DNA of 60,412 nucleotides from Accumulibacter sp. (GTDB lineage: Bacteria > Pseudomonadota > Gammaproteobacteria > Burkholderiales > Rhodocyclaceae), in the NCBI RefSeq assembly GCF_023806565.1, contig NZ_JAMTDV010000135.1:1-60412 (forward strand). Direction: 5' to 3'. The notes beneath the pieces are model-generated. The model worked only from the letters and a program-made list of their open reading frames with translations, was not told the DNA's origin and searched no databases. Both the position numbers and the translations under genes were made by a program. This document shows positions 1 through 9,040 of this stretch, in pieces (position 1 is the stretch's first letter; every line of letters starts with the position of its first letter).

Positions 1-25
1 TCTCGCCAGGGTGTCGGCTAGCGGT

Positions 26-31
26 TATAAT
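26..31 (+). promoter_or_regulatory. Candidate sigma-70 -10 element before dapA
   Basis: A perfect TATAAT lies 64 bases upstream of the dapA ATG. The matching -35 would fall at the very start of the window, where no good TTGACA is visible, so only the -10 box is seen. The assignment to dapA is an inference. Confidence 0.35.
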
Positions 32-94
32 TCAGCATCTTGATTTTCTGGGCGAAGCGTTTCCGGGCAGTTCCTCGGGCGGCTCCGCAAGACC

Positions 95-973
95 ATGATT
101 ACTGGATCCATTGTAGCGATTGTCTCTCCCATGCACGCGGACGGAAGCCTCGACCTGCCCGCTCTGCGGCGCCTGGTCGATTTTCACGTGCGCGAAGGCA
201 CCGACGCGATCGTCATCGTCGGTACCACCGGAGAGTCGCCGACGGTCAATCTCGAAGAGCACTGCGAGCTCATCCAGGTCGCGATCGATCAGGCGGCCGG
301 GCGCATTCCGGTGATTGCCGGCACGGGTGCCAATTCGACGGCGGAGGCAATCGACCTGACGCGCTTTGCCCGGCAGGCCGGCGCGGACGCCGCGTTGTCG
401 GTGGTTCCCTATTACAACAAGCCGACACAGGAGGGGCTCTATCGCCATTTCCGGGCGATCGCCGAAGCCGTCGACATTCCGGTGATCCTGTATAACGTTC
501 CCGGTCGCACGGTCGCCGATATGAGCAGCGATACCGCGCTGCGTCTGGCGGAAATCCCGAATATCGTCGGCATCAAGGACGCCACCGGCAACATCGATCG
601 CGGCGTCGAACTGATCACGCGCGCTCCGGCCGGGTTTGCCGTCTATAGCGGGGACGATGCCAGCGCCTGCGCCCTGATCCTGATGGGCGCCAGCGGCGAC
701 ATTTCGGTCGTCGCCAACGTTGCACCGCGCCTGATGCACGAAATGTGCGCTGCCGCGCTGGCTGGCGACGCGCTCAGGGCACGCGCCTTGAACGCTCGAC
801 TCGTCGGCCTGCATCGGCAGTTGTTCTGCGAGGCGAATCCGATTCCCGTGAAGTGGGCGTGCCAGCAACTCGGCCTGCTCGACGGCGGCTTGCGCTTGCC
901 GCTGACGCCGCTGTCACCGGATTGCCATGCGCGCGTCGAGGCCGCCATGCGTCAGGCGGGCGTACTTGTCTGA
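95..973 (+). CDS. dapA: 4-hydroxy-tetrahydrodipicolinate synthase
   Basis: Condenses pyruvate with aspartate semialdehyde in the diaminopimelate/lysine pathway; cytoplasmic. The 292-residue length is normal for the family. The N-terminus [13 protein letters not shown], the GTTGESPT loop (residues 43-50), the tyrosine of ILYNVPGRT (Tyr133) and the Schiff-base lysine in GIKDATGNI (Lys161) are all present at canonical positions. The start is set by the conserved MITGS beginning. bamC follows after 15 bases. A dapA-bamC (nlpB) pair is a common proteobacterial arrangement, so the two are probably co-transcribed. Confidence 0.97.
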   Translation: MITGSIVAIVSPMHADGSLDLPALRRLVDFHVREGTDAIVIVGTTGESPTVNLEEHCELIQVAIDQAAGRIPVIAGTGANSTAEAIDLTRFARQAGADAALSVVPYYNKPTQEGLYRHFRAIAEAVDIPVILYNVPGRTVADMSSDTALRLAEIPNIVGIKDATGNIDRGVELITRAPAGFAVYSGDDASACALILMGASGDISVVANVAPRLMHEMCAAALAGDALRARALNARLVGLHRQLFCEANPIPVKWACQQLGLLDGGLRLPLTPLSPDCHARVEAAMRQAGVLV

Positions 974-988
974 GTTCAGGGTTGTCCA

Positions 989-2128
989 ATGAGTCCTGTC
1001 GTGTTGCGCACTCGCATCGTCCTGGTGCTGCTCCTCGCCGGTTGCAGCAGTTCGCTCCTCGAACCGAAGAGAATTGATTACAAGACGGCCTCTGCCAGTA
1101 ACGTGCCGACGCTGGAAATTCCACCGGACCTGACCTCGCCGGCCCGCGATGATCGGTACGCGGTTCCCGACACCGCCGGCAAGGGGACCGCCACTTACTC
1201 CGCCTACACCGCCGAACGCTCTCCACAGGCGAGGGCGCAGCAGAAGAACGACGTTCTGCCGGAGGTCGACAAGGCGCACATCGAACGGGCGGGAAATCAG
1301 CGCTGGCTGGTCGTCGCCGGCTCGCCGGGCAAGCTCTGGGACCCGGTCAAGGAGTTCTGGCAGGAAACCGGTTTCGTGATCAAGCTCGACTTGCCCGACG
1401 CCGGCGTGATGGAAACCGACTGGGCCGAGAACCGTGCCAAGATCGAGCAGGATTTCATTCGCAACCTGCTCGGCAAGCTGATGGACTCGGTGTACTCGAC
1501 GGCCGAGCGCGACAAGTTCCGTACCCGTCTCGAGCCCGGAAGCACGCCGGGAACGACGGACATCTTCATCAGTCACCGCGGCATGTACGAGGTTTACGTC
1601 TCGGAGGGCAAGGATCAGACCAAGTGGCAGCCGCGCCCGGCCGACCCGGAACTCGAGGCCGAGATGCTGCGGCGTCTGATGATTCGCCTCGGCAGCGAGG
1701 AGAAGAGGGCGACGGCAGCGATGCTGGCGGCACAGGAAAAGCCGGTCGAAAGGGCTCGCCTGTCGCGCAGTGCCGACGGTGCCGGCACGCTGGAAGTCGA
1801 GGAGTCGTTCGATCGCGCCTGGCGGCGAGTCGGCCTTGCCCTCGATCGAGTCGGCTTCACCGTCGAAGACCGCGATCGTTCGAACGGACTCTACTTCGTT
1901 CGCTACGTTGACCCCGAGACCGACAACGAGAAGCAAAGCGAGGGTTTCTTCGCTCGCCTGAACCCCTTCAAGAGCAGCTCGGCCAACAAGACGCAGACGC
2001 AATACCGCATTTTCGTCAAGGAGGCAGGCAGCGTGTCGACCGTGCAGGTGCTGTCGCTGGAGGGCGGTGTCGATCAGTCGGAAACGGCGAAGAAGATCCT
2101 CAATCTGCTCTACGACCAGTTGAAATAG
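989..2128 (+). CDS. bamC: Outer membrane assembly lipoprotein BamC (NlpB)
   Basis: Lipoprotein subunit of the BAM complex that inserts beta-barrel proteins into the outer membrane. The N-terminus is a lipoprotein signal peptide with lipobox LLAGC, making Cys19 the acylated residue. The following region (to about residue 100) is low in secondary structure, as expected for the BamD-binding arm. Two globular regions follow (about 105-220 and 260-379), matching the two helix-grip domains of the family. At 379 residues it is near E. coli length. Placement directly behind dapA supports the call, which rests mainly on the lipobox, architecture and context. Confidence 0.88.
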   Translation: MSPVVLRTRIVLVLLLAGCSSSLLEPKRIDYKTASASNVPTLEIPPDLTSPARDDRYAVPDTAGKGTATYSAYTAERSPQARAQQKNDVLPEVDKAHIERAGNQRWLVVAGSPGKLWDPVKEFWQETGFVIKLDLPDAGVMETDWAENRAKIEQDFIRNLLGKLMDSVYSTAERDKFRTRLEPGSTPGTTDIFISHRGMYEVYVSEGKDQTKWQPRPADPELEAEMLRRLMIRLGSEEKRATAAMLAAQEKPVERARLSRSADGAGTLEVEESFDRAWRRVGLALDRVGFTVEDRDRSNGLYFVRYVDPETDNEKQSEGFFARLNPFKSSSANKTQTQYRIFVKEAGSVSTVQVLSLEGGVDQSETAKKILNLLYDQLK

Positions 2129-2609
2129 CGGCGGCGGCCGGACAACTCGGCTTCGTTTTCCCAAGACCACCCGGTCAAACCGGTCTCTTGTGCGCACTTG
2201 GGGGGGAACGCCTGTTCCGGATATCGGCTGTTCGCCGACCGCCAGCAACTTCCTTGCCGCCGATGTGGGCGGCTGGCCTGCCAGAACGGGGCAGAGGGCA
2301 GCTCCACGGCTCCTCGATGTCGGTGAGTCACACCAGGTTTCGGTCGTAGCAAGTCGCGCCAGTGCTGTGACAGACATTACGATCGCCGCAAGGGGGCGGC
2401 CACCTCGCGTCGATCGTTGTGCCGGGCGCTGCTTGGGTGAGGGCGATGCCGCCGGTTCGGGAAGTCGCCGCGTAGACGGAGAGATGGCGAGCCGCGCTGC
2501 AAGAGATCTTGTTGTACGCCGGGTCGCCATCACGCTACGATACACCGCTTGATCGAAACAGGGCGAACGTTTTCCCGGGCCCCTCCTGCAACCTCACGAG
2601 GAATTCCGC
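2129..2609. other. Intergenic region without a recognisable gene
   Basis: No reading frame here looks protein-like. A short inverted repeat CCGGT-CAA-ACCGG (2171-2183) sits about 40 bases after the bamC stop, but no T-run follows, so it is at best a weak transcript end. The rest is unexplained GC-rich sequence upstream of the OsmC gene. Confidence 0.4.
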
Positions 2610-3062
2610 ATGTCTCTGCACCGCACCACGATCGACTGGCAGCGAACGGCGCACGCCAGCGCCGCATCGACCTACTCCCGCAACCACAGGGCAATGCTCG
2701 CCGGGCAATCCTTGGCAGTATCCGCGTCTCCCGAATACCAGGGTGATCCGGAGTGCGCCGATCCCGAGCAGTTGCTGTTGACCGCGTTGGCCAGTTGCCA
2801 CCTGCTCACCTTTCTCGCCATCGCCGAGATCCAGGGGTATCGGGTGGAAAGTTACCGGGACGCGCCGGTCGCTCACCTGGAGAAGAATGCCGCAGGACGC
2901 ATGGCGGTGACCCGCATCGAGCTGTCACCGGAGGTGCGCTTTGCTGGCGATCGACAGCCGGACGCGGCTGCTCTCGCGAAGTTGCATGACAGTGCCCATC
3001 GCAACTGCTTCATCGCCAGTTCGATCACCGCTCGCGTGACGGTGAATCCGGCGATCGTCTGA
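2610..3062 (+). CDS. OsmC family (organic) peroxiredoxin-like protein
   Basis: A 150-residue OsmC/Ohr-fold protein; the family reduces organic hydroperoxides with two cysteines. Both are visible: Cys63 in LLLTALASCHLLTFLA, on the long central helix, and Cys133 in AHRNCFIAS. The length and the pattern DPEQLLLTALASCH match the OsmC/YhfA-like branch rather than Ohr. The start ATG follows the purine-rich CACGAGGAATTC. The arginase-family gene begins 19 bases downstream on the same strand, so the two may be co-transcribed. The physiological substrate cannot be told from sequence. Confidence 0.88.
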   Translation: MSLHRTTIDWQRTAHASAASTYSRNHRAMLAGQSLAVSASPEYQGDPECADPEQLLLTALASCHLLTFLAIAEIQGYRVESYRDAPVAHLEKNAAGRMAVTRIELSPEVRFAGDRQPDAAALAKLHDSAHRNCFIASSITARVTVNPAIV

Positions 3063-3081
3063 TCGGCGACGGCGAGCGGGG

Positions 3082-4023
3082 GTGACTGTCGCGGAGAGAA
3101 TGGCGGCTGGCGCAGTCAGCATCATCGGCGTCCCCACTGACGTCGGCGCCGGGAAGGCTGGTGCCAGGATGGGGCCGGACGCGCTGCGGGTTGCCGGCAT
3201 CGACAGGGCGATTGCCCGCTTTGGTGTCGAGGTCGTGGACCGTGGCAATCTGAGCGGCCCGAACAATCCCGAGCTGTCGGCGATCGACGGATTCCGACAC
3301 CTGCCGGAAGTTGTGGCCTGGAACCGCAGCGTACACGATGCGGTACGCGCGGAACTGGCGAGCGAGCACCTGCCCATCGTCCTGGGTGGCGACCACTGCC
3401 TCGCCATTGGTTCGATCAGCGCTGTTGCCCGCCATTGTCGGGAGAGCGGAAGGAGGCTCCAGGTTCTCTGGCTGGACGCCCATGCCGATTTCAACACCGC
3501 CATCCTGACCCCTACCGGCAACCTCCATGGCATGCCCGTGGCGTGCCTTTGTGGTCATGGCCCGCCGCTCCTGACTGGCATTGGCGGCACGGTTCCGGCG
3601 ATGTTGCCGAGCGAGATTCGCCAGATCGGAGTACGCAGCGTCGACCAGGGGGAAAAGAGCTTCCTCGCCGAGATCGGCATCGAAGTGTTCGACATGCGCT
3701 ATGTGGATGAAGTCGGAATGCGTGCGACCATGGAGCAGGCTCTCGCCGGCGTCGGTCCGGAAACCCACCTGCACCTCAGCCTCGACGCAGATTTTCTCGA
3801 TCCGGAGATCGCGCCCGGGGTGAGTACGCCGGTACGTGGCGGACCGACGTATCGTGAGGCGCAACTGTGCATGGAAATGATCGCCGACACGGGTCGGCTG
3901 TGCTCACTTGACCTCGTCGAAGTGAATCCCGCCTTCGATCGGCAGAACATGACGGCCGTGCTGCTCGTCGATCTCGTCGAAAGCCTTTTCCGAAAGAGCA
4001 TCCTGATGCGCTTGCACCAGTAG
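3082..4023 (+). CDS. rocF: Arginase-family ureohydrolase
   Basis: A binuclear manganese ureohydrolase of 313 residues that probably hydrolyses arginine to ornithine and urea. The metal-binding motifs are all visible: GGDH (residues 102-105), DAHADFN (132-138) and SLDADFLDP (233-241). The C-terminal SLDLVEVNP and the GNLHGMP segment are typical of arginase rather than agmatinase, but substrate choice within the family is hard to assign by eye. The start used is GTG; an internal ATG at 3100 is an alternative that would remove six residues. It follows the OsmC gene closely. Confidence 0.85.
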   Translation: MTVAERMAAGAVSIIGVPTDVGAGKAGARMGPDALRVAGIDRAIARFGVEVVDRGNLSGPNNPELSAIDGFRHLPEVVAWNRSVHDAVRAELASEHLPIVLGGDHCLAIGSISAVARHCRESGRRLQVLWLDAHADFNTAILTPTGNLHGMPVACLCGHGPPLLTGIGGTVPAMLPSEIRQIGVRSVDQGEKSFLAEIGIEVFDMRYVDEVGMRATMEQALAGVGPETHLHLSLDADFLDPEIAPGVSTPVRGGPTYREAQLCMEMIADTGRLCSLDLVEVNPAFDRQNMTAVLLVDLVESLFRKSILMRLHQ

Positions 4024-4339
4024 TTGGTGCTTGCGAGTATCTTCCCCGAGTCTGCCGGGCGGTGTACGTCGCGCCCCTGGCGAAAGCGTTGCGAGCTGGC
4101 GGCCTGCTGATGACGCCCGCCAGGCCTGCGAAAGTACAGCTCAGATTTTCGATCCAATGCTGCTGCGAACCTTGGTGACCTTGCGCTTCCACCGTGCCGA
4201 ATGTTGCGTCCTCGTTCAGGTGAAGTCGCTGTGGTGGTCGGGGAATAGGGGTAGACTTGATATTTTGCCGATGCCCCGATGAGGAAGCCGTCCGCACCTG
4301 CGGCTGGACGCCCGAAATCCGGGGCGGGAGGAAAGCGCC
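4024..4339. other. Intergenic region before the CoA-transferase gene
   Basis: No coding-like frame was seen on either strand. The only clear signal is the strong ribosome binding site GGGAGGAAAG ending 7 bases before the ATG at 4340. The promoter for the CoA-transferase presumably lies here but could not be pinned down. Confidence 0.35.
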
Positions 4340-6283
4340 ATGCGCAGCAAGATTGTTACTGCCGACGAAGCCATCGCACTGATCCGGGACGGCGATACGC
4401 TCGCCAGCACGGGATTCGTCCAGACCGGCTTTGCCGAGGCACTGCTGTCGGCACTCGAACGCCGCTTCCTCGATACCGGCAGACCACGGCACCTGACCTT
4501 GTTCGCCGCTGCCGGGCAGGGCGACGGCAAGGCGCTGGGGCTCAATCATCTGGGCCACGAAGGCCTGCTCCGCCGGGTGGTGGCCGGCCACTGGGGCCGC
4601 ATGCCACGGGTGGCGCAACTGGCACTGGACAACCGCATCCAGGCCTACAATCTGCCGCAGGGAATCATCTGCCAGTTGTTTCGGGATCTGGCCGGAGGAA
4701 AACCGGGTTCGTTTTCCAAGGTTGGCCTGCACACTTTCGTCGACCCCCGCTATGGAGGGGGGCGCGTCAATTCCGCGACGACCCGCGACATCGTCAATCT
4801 GGTCGAGGTCGCCGACGAGGAGTGGCTGTTCTACAAGGTCGGCCGGGTCAATGTCGCCTTCGTGCGTGGCACCACCGCCGACACCTTCGGCAACATCTCG
4901 ATGGAGCGGGAGGCGCTGACGCTCAACAATCTCGCCATGGCGATGGCGGCCAAGAACAGCAACGGCATCGTCATCGCCCAGGTCGAACGCATCGCCGAGC
5001 GCAACGGCTTGCCACCGCGGCAGATCAGGATTCCGGGAATATTGGTCGACTGCGTGGTGGTCGCCGAACCTGCCCAGCACATGCAGACCCTGGCCACGCC
5101 GTACAACGCCGCCTACGCGGGAGAGTTCCGGGTTCCGCAGGCCAGCCTGGTGTCGACTCCGCTGACCGCACGCAAGATCATCGCCCGTCGTGCGGCTTTC
5201 GAATTGCCGCCCAATGGCATCATCAATCTCGGAGTCGGCATGCCGGAAGGGGTGGCGACGGTCGCCAAGGAGGAGCGGATCTCGCACCTACTGACGCTTA
5301 CCGTGGAATCCGGCCTGATCGGCGGAATTCCGTCGACCGGGGGCGATTTCGGGACCGGGGTCAACATGGATGCGGTGATCGACGAGAATCAGCAATTCGA
5401 CTTCTACGACGGTGGCGGCCTCGACATGGCCTGCCTGGGAATGGCCGAGTGCGATGCTGCCGGCAACGTCAACGTCAGCCGCTTCGGCGGCCGACTTACC
5501 GGCGCCGGCGGTTTCATCAACATCAGCCAGAACGCGCGCCTGGTGGTTTTCGTCGGCACCTTCACCGGTAACGGTCTGCAGGTCGAGGTCAATGAAGGCA
5601 AACTGCGGATCATCCGGGAAGGGCAGCAGCGGAAGTTCCTCAAGCAGGTCGAGCAAGTCACCTTCAATGGCCAATACGCCTATGATCGCGACAAACCCGT
5701 CTTCTACGTAACCGAACGCTGCGTTTTCCGACGCGTAAGGGGTGGGCTGGCGCTGATCGAGGTGGCGCCGGGCATCGACGTCGCCCGCGACATTCTGCCG
5801 AACATGGACTTCGAGCCGATCGTCGGCGAATACGGCGAGATGGATGCCCGCATCTTCGATGCCGGCCCGATGGGCCTGGAGGCAGAACTGCTCCACCTGT
5901 CACTGCCCGAACGAGTCATCTACGATCCGGAGCGAAACATCCTCTTCCTGAACTTCGAGGGCATGCACGTGCGGGTGGTCGAGGACGTGCAGGCAATCTG
6001 GGATATTTGTGAACTTCGCTGCCGTGCCGCTGGCAAACGGGTCGGAGTGATCATCAATTACGACCGCTTCCGGATCAACCAGGACATGTACGACGCCTAT
6101 GCAGAAATGGACCGCTACTTTCTGGCCCATTACTTCATTCAGATCACCCGCTACGCCACCAGCGCCTTCCTGCGCGCGAAGCTGGGCGAAGCCTTTGCCG
6201 CGCGCAGCATCGCGCCGCACGTTTTTGAGCGCAGGGAGGAAGCGCAGGCGTTCCTCGCCGGACGCAGCGGCGAAGCTGCCTGA
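4340..6283 (+). CDS. Acyl-CoA:carboxylate CoA-transferase with C-terminal extension
   Basis: A single-chain CoA-transferase (family I; YdiF / propionate CoA-transferase type) with fused alpha and beta halves. It exchanges CoA between short acyl-CoAs and acids such as acetate or propionate. The catalytic glutamate is Glu323 in TLTVESGLIGG, followed by GGDFGTG and the glycine-rich FGGRLTGAGGF. Relatives are usually about 520-550 residues; this one is 647. The extra segment (about 526-647) is a separate alpha/beta unit containing LFLNFEGMHV, GVIINYDRFRI and RYATSAFLRAKLG, reminiscent of a STAS/SEC14-like fold. A strong ribosome binding site fixes the start. The gene stands alone; a role in acetate/propionate activation is inferred. 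Confidence 0.87.
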   Translation: MRSKIVTADEAIALIRDGDTLASTGFVQTGFAEALLSALERRFLDTGRPRHLTLFAAAGQGDGKALGLNHLGHEGLLRRVVAGHWGRMPRVAQLALDNRIQAYNLPQGIICQLFRDLAGGKPGSFSKVGLHTFVDPRYGGGRVNSATTRDIVNLVEVADEEWLFYKVGRVNVAFVRGTTADTFGNISMEREALTLNNLAMAMAAKNSNGIVIAQVERIAERNGLPPRQIRIPGILVDCVVVAEPAQHMQTLATPYNAAYAGEFRVPQASLVSTPLTARKIIARRAAFELPPNGIINLGVGMPEGVATVAKEERISHLLTLTVESGLIGGIPSTGGDFGTGVNMDAVIDENQQFDFYDGGGLDMACLGMAECDAAGNVNVSRFGGRLTGAGGFINISQNARLVVFVGTFTGNGLQVEVNEGKLRIIREGQQRKFLKQVEQVTFNGQYAYDRDKPVFYVTERCVFRRVRGGLALIEVAPGIDVARDILPNMDFEPIVGEYGEMDARIFDAGPMGLEAELLHLSLPERVIYDPERNILFLNFEGMHVRVVEDVQAIWDICELRCRAAGKRVGVIINYDRFRINQDMYDAYAEMDRYFLAHYFIQITRYATSAFLRAKLGEAFAARSIAPHVFERREEAQAFLAGRSGEAA

Positions 6284-6381
6284 CCCGAGAGCCGCATCGG
6301 CAGCATGGTGCACAGCCGGCGATTCCGGCCGGAGGCGCACCCGGCAGCGTCAAACGTGCCGCGGGCCGACCTGATTGTGCA

Positions 6382-6972
6382 TCAGTCGTCGCCGGTATCT
6401 GTCCACAAAGTGCCAAGTTCGAGCGCGATTTCGCCGAACGGTTCGACGCTGACCGCATCGTTTTCCTGGAACAGGCCGATCACCGTCCAGCTCCCATCGC
6501 GCAGTGCAAATACTTCGAGCGTATGCGCCAGCGGGTCGACCAGCCAGAGGTGGCGGACGCCGTAACGGGCGTAGACTGACATCTTGAGTACCCGGTCCTT
6601 GCGCGCGGTCGATGGCGAGACGACTTCGCATACCCAGTCCGGAACGACCACGAAGCGTTGATCGCGCGGCGGGCGTGGCATCCGTTCGCGTCGCCAGCCG
6701 GCGAGGTCGGGGACGAGGACTTCGCGATCACGGACGAAATGGATTTCGGGCTCATCGAGGATCCACCAGCCCCCGGGTCCGCCGCGGCCTCGGTGGTACG
6801 CCGAACCGATATCCATCCCCAAGGCCGAGCTCGCGACGGCATGCGGAGACGCCGGGCGCGGCTGCGTGTGTAGCTGGCCATCGATGATCTCGCCGGTCAG
6901 GTTTTCCGGCAACGCTTCGAGTTGCGCGTAGAGATCGTCCGCGTGGACGGTAGCTTCGCTGGCAGCGGGCAT
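6382..6972 (-). CDS. Uma2 family (DUF820) restriction-endonuclease-fold protein
   Basis: A 197-residue DUF820/Uma2 protein of the PD-(D/E)XK nuclease fold. Conserved features are ELIDGQLH-like GEIIDGQL near the N-terminus, DEPEIHFVRDREVLVPDLAGWRR split as DEPEIHF and VPDLAGW, DWVCEVVSPSTARKDR (the core E-x-K-like region), and YGVRHLWLVDPLAHTLEVF. The ATG at 6972 was chosen over an upstream in-frame codon because GCAGGAAACC precedes it. No cognate partner is adjacent. These genes are often scattered in many copies, and a second lies at 23653-24270. The biological role of the family is not established. Confidence 0.85.
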   Translation of the reverse strand: MPAASEATVHADDLYAQLEALPENLTGEIIDGQLHTQPRPASPHAVASSALGMDIGSAYHRGRGGPGGWWILDEPEIHFVRDREVLVPDLAGWRRERMPRPPRDQRFVVVPDWVCEVVSPSTARKDRVLKMSVYARYGVRHLWLVDPLAHTLEVFALRDGSWTVIGLFQENDAVSVEPFGEIALELGTLWTDTGDD

Positions 6973-7214
6973 CCGGGTTTCCTGCAGAACGCGCAAGGGG
7001 AAATATCGCCAGTTTAGCGTGAAATTCGCTTGCGCGTCCCCGGCACTTCTGCTTGCACGGCCGCATTCGCCCCAGCTGGTATCCCCTGCCGCCATCCCGG
7101 TTGCAATGTGGAGGAAATTGCTGTCGACCGCCGCCGACGACGGAACAACTGCGCTATGCTTCCCAAGTTGCGCCTGGATTCCCCATTCTTCTCCAATCCT
7201 TCGAGAGGCCGGCA

Positions 7215-8747
7215 ATGCACCCACAAAGCCATTCGCCCAAGCTGCCGTCTGCGACACCGGAGCATGTCAAACCCGAGGTTCGCAAGCATTTCATGTCCCG
7301 CTTCGGTTTGCTCCTCGCCGCGATTCCACTGCTGATCGTCATCCTGTTACCCAATCAACCAGGGTTGCCCGTCGCCGGCCAGTACATGCTGGGTATCCTC
7401 GCTTTTGCCGTCATCGTCTGGATGACCGAAGCCGTCTCGTATCCGGTCAGCGCGATCATCATCGTGACGCTGATGGCCTTCCTCCTCGGCTTTGCCCCTG
7501 ATCTTGCCAACCCCAAGGCGCTGATGGGGACGAGCAAGGGTCTCACCATCGCGCTCGGCGGCTTCAACAACACGGCGTGGGCCCTGGTCGGGGGCGCGCT
7601 GTTCCTCGCCGCCGCGATGACGCGAACCGGTCTCGACAAACGGATCGCTCTCCTGGTGCTTGCCAAGGTCGGTGCGAAAACCGACCGCATCCTGATTGGC
7701 GTCGTCGGCGTCGGTTTCCTGCTCAGTTTCGTCGTTCCCAGCACGACCGCTCGCGTCTCGTGCATGGTGCCGATCGTCATGGGGATCATCATCGCCTTCG
7801 GGGTGCCGTTGAAGAGCAGGTTCGCGGGGATGTTGATGATTGCCGTTGCCCAGGCGGACAGCCTCTGGAACATCGGGATCAAGACCGCGGCGGCGCAGAA
7901 CATGGTGGCCGTCAGCTTCATCGAAAAGCAGCTCGGCGTCACGATTTCGTGGCTCGACTGGTTCATCGCCGCCGCGCCGTTCTCGGCGATCATGTCGGTG
8001 GTGCTCTATTTCATCCTGATCCGGATGATGCCGCCGGAAAAACAGGAAATCGAGGGGGGCAAGGCGATCGTCGTCGAGGCCCTGGCGAAACTGGGCCCAA
8101 TGCGTCCGAACGAAAAGAAACTGCTGGTCATTTCGCTCGCCCTGCTGTTCTTCTGGGCGACCGAAAAGATCGTCCACCCGTTCGACACTGCCACCACCAC
8201 GATCGCCGCGATCACCCTGATGTTCCTGCCGAGGGTCGGCGTGATGAACTGGGAAGAAACACAGGGCTCGATCCCGTGGGGAACGCTGGCGCTGTTCGGC
8301 GTCGGCATCGGGCTCGGTTCAGCCTTGCTCACCACCAACGCCGCGCCATGGCTGGCGACCACCATCGTCAGCGCTTTCGGGCTGGAAACGGCAGGTGCGC
8401 TGCTCGTCCTGGCGATCCTCGCCGCCTTCCTGATCGTCATTCACCTGGGTTTTGCCAGTGCCACCGGCCTCGCGGCGGCGATGATTCCGATCGTCATCTC
8501 GGTACTGCAGGGCATCAGGACGCCGGGGATCAACGTGCTCGGCATGACCATGATCCTCCAGTACGTCATCAGCTTCGGCCTCATCCTGCCGGTCAATGCG
8601 CCGCAGAACATGGTGGCGTATGGCACCAATACCTTCGAGGTGCGCGACTTCGTCCGCACCGGGATCCCGCTGACGATCATCGCATATCTGCTGGTCCTGG
8701 TGATGGGAGCAACTTACTGGAAATGGCTGGGCTACGTGACCTCCTGA
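7215..8747 (+). CDS. DASS/SLC13-family anion (di- or tricarboxylate) symporter
   Basis: An inner-membrane transporter of 510 residues in the divalent anion:sodium symporter family, which takes up C4-dicarboxylates, citrate or sulfate. It shows about a dozen hydrophobic segments and the two pseudo-repeat signature regions: GGFNNTAWALVGG with VPSTTARVS in the first half, and FASATGLAAAMIP with PVNAPQNMVAYG in the second. The start ATG at 7215 is preceded by GAGAGG at good distance; an in-frame upstream extension lacks membrane character. The gene is monocistronic, diverging from the Uma2 gene. The substrate cannot be resolved from sequence. Confidence 0.9.
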   Translation: MHPQSHSPKLPSATPEHVKPEVRKHFMSRFGLLLAAIPLLIVILLPNQPGLPVAGQYMLGILAFAVIVWMTEAVSYPVSAIIIVTLMAFLLGFAPDLANPKALMGTSKGLTIALGGFNNTAWALVGGALFLAAAMTRTGLDKRIALLVLAKVGAKTDRILIGVVGVGFLLSFVVPSTTARVSCMVPIVMGIIIAFGVPLKSRFAGMLMIAVAQADSLWNIGIKTAAAQNMVAVSFIEKQLGVTISWLDWFIAAAPFSAIMSVVLYFILIRMMPPEKQEIEGGKAIVVEALAKLGPMRPNEKKLLVISLALLFFWATEKIVHPFDTATTTIAAITLMFLPRVGVMNWEETQGSIPWGTLALFGVGIGLGSALLTTNAAPWLATTIVSAFGLETAGALLVLAILAAFLIVIHLGFASATGLAAAMIPIVISVLQGIRTPGINVLGMTMILQYVISFGLILPVNAPQNMVAYGTNTFEVRDFVRTGIPLTIIAYLLVLVMGATYWKWLGYVTS

Positions 8748-8990
8748 GGAAGATCCGCGGTCACGCTACAGGCGAGGCGGCGCATTTTCGAGAGCGACCG
8801 CAGCTGGCGGCTGGCTCCCGATTACCGGATGGTGCGTCGGCAGCCTCGTCGTGGCGGGCGTGTGCTCGGCCGAGCGCAAAGGGGATCCGGGAAGACGTAG
8901 CCCGACGGGTGAGTCCCCGTCCTTCTTGAAGCTCCCGCGCAGGGTTCTGGAGAAGGTTTGTCGCTACGCAGGCGCCCAGCTGGCTGCCAG

Positions 8991-9016
8991 GAAAGAAAAC
9001 CCCGCAGAAGCGGGGT
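8991..9016 (-). terminator. Rho-independent terminator of the PEP-CTERM gene
   Basis: On the minus strand a perfect 7-bp stem ACCCCGC / GCGGGGT with loop TTCT is followed by TTTCTTTC. It starts 25 bases after the stop codon of the PEP-CTERM gene. This is the clearest intrinsic terminator in the window. Confidence 0.85.
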
Positions 9017-9040
9017 CATTGTTCGGCAGTGCTTGAGCGC

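Noticed and set aside
914-2545. Long open frame on - (543 codons) opposite bamC
   Set aside because: Antisense shadow in GC-rich DNA: no domain, Arg/Pro-rich composition, and bamC on + has a lipobox and sensible context.
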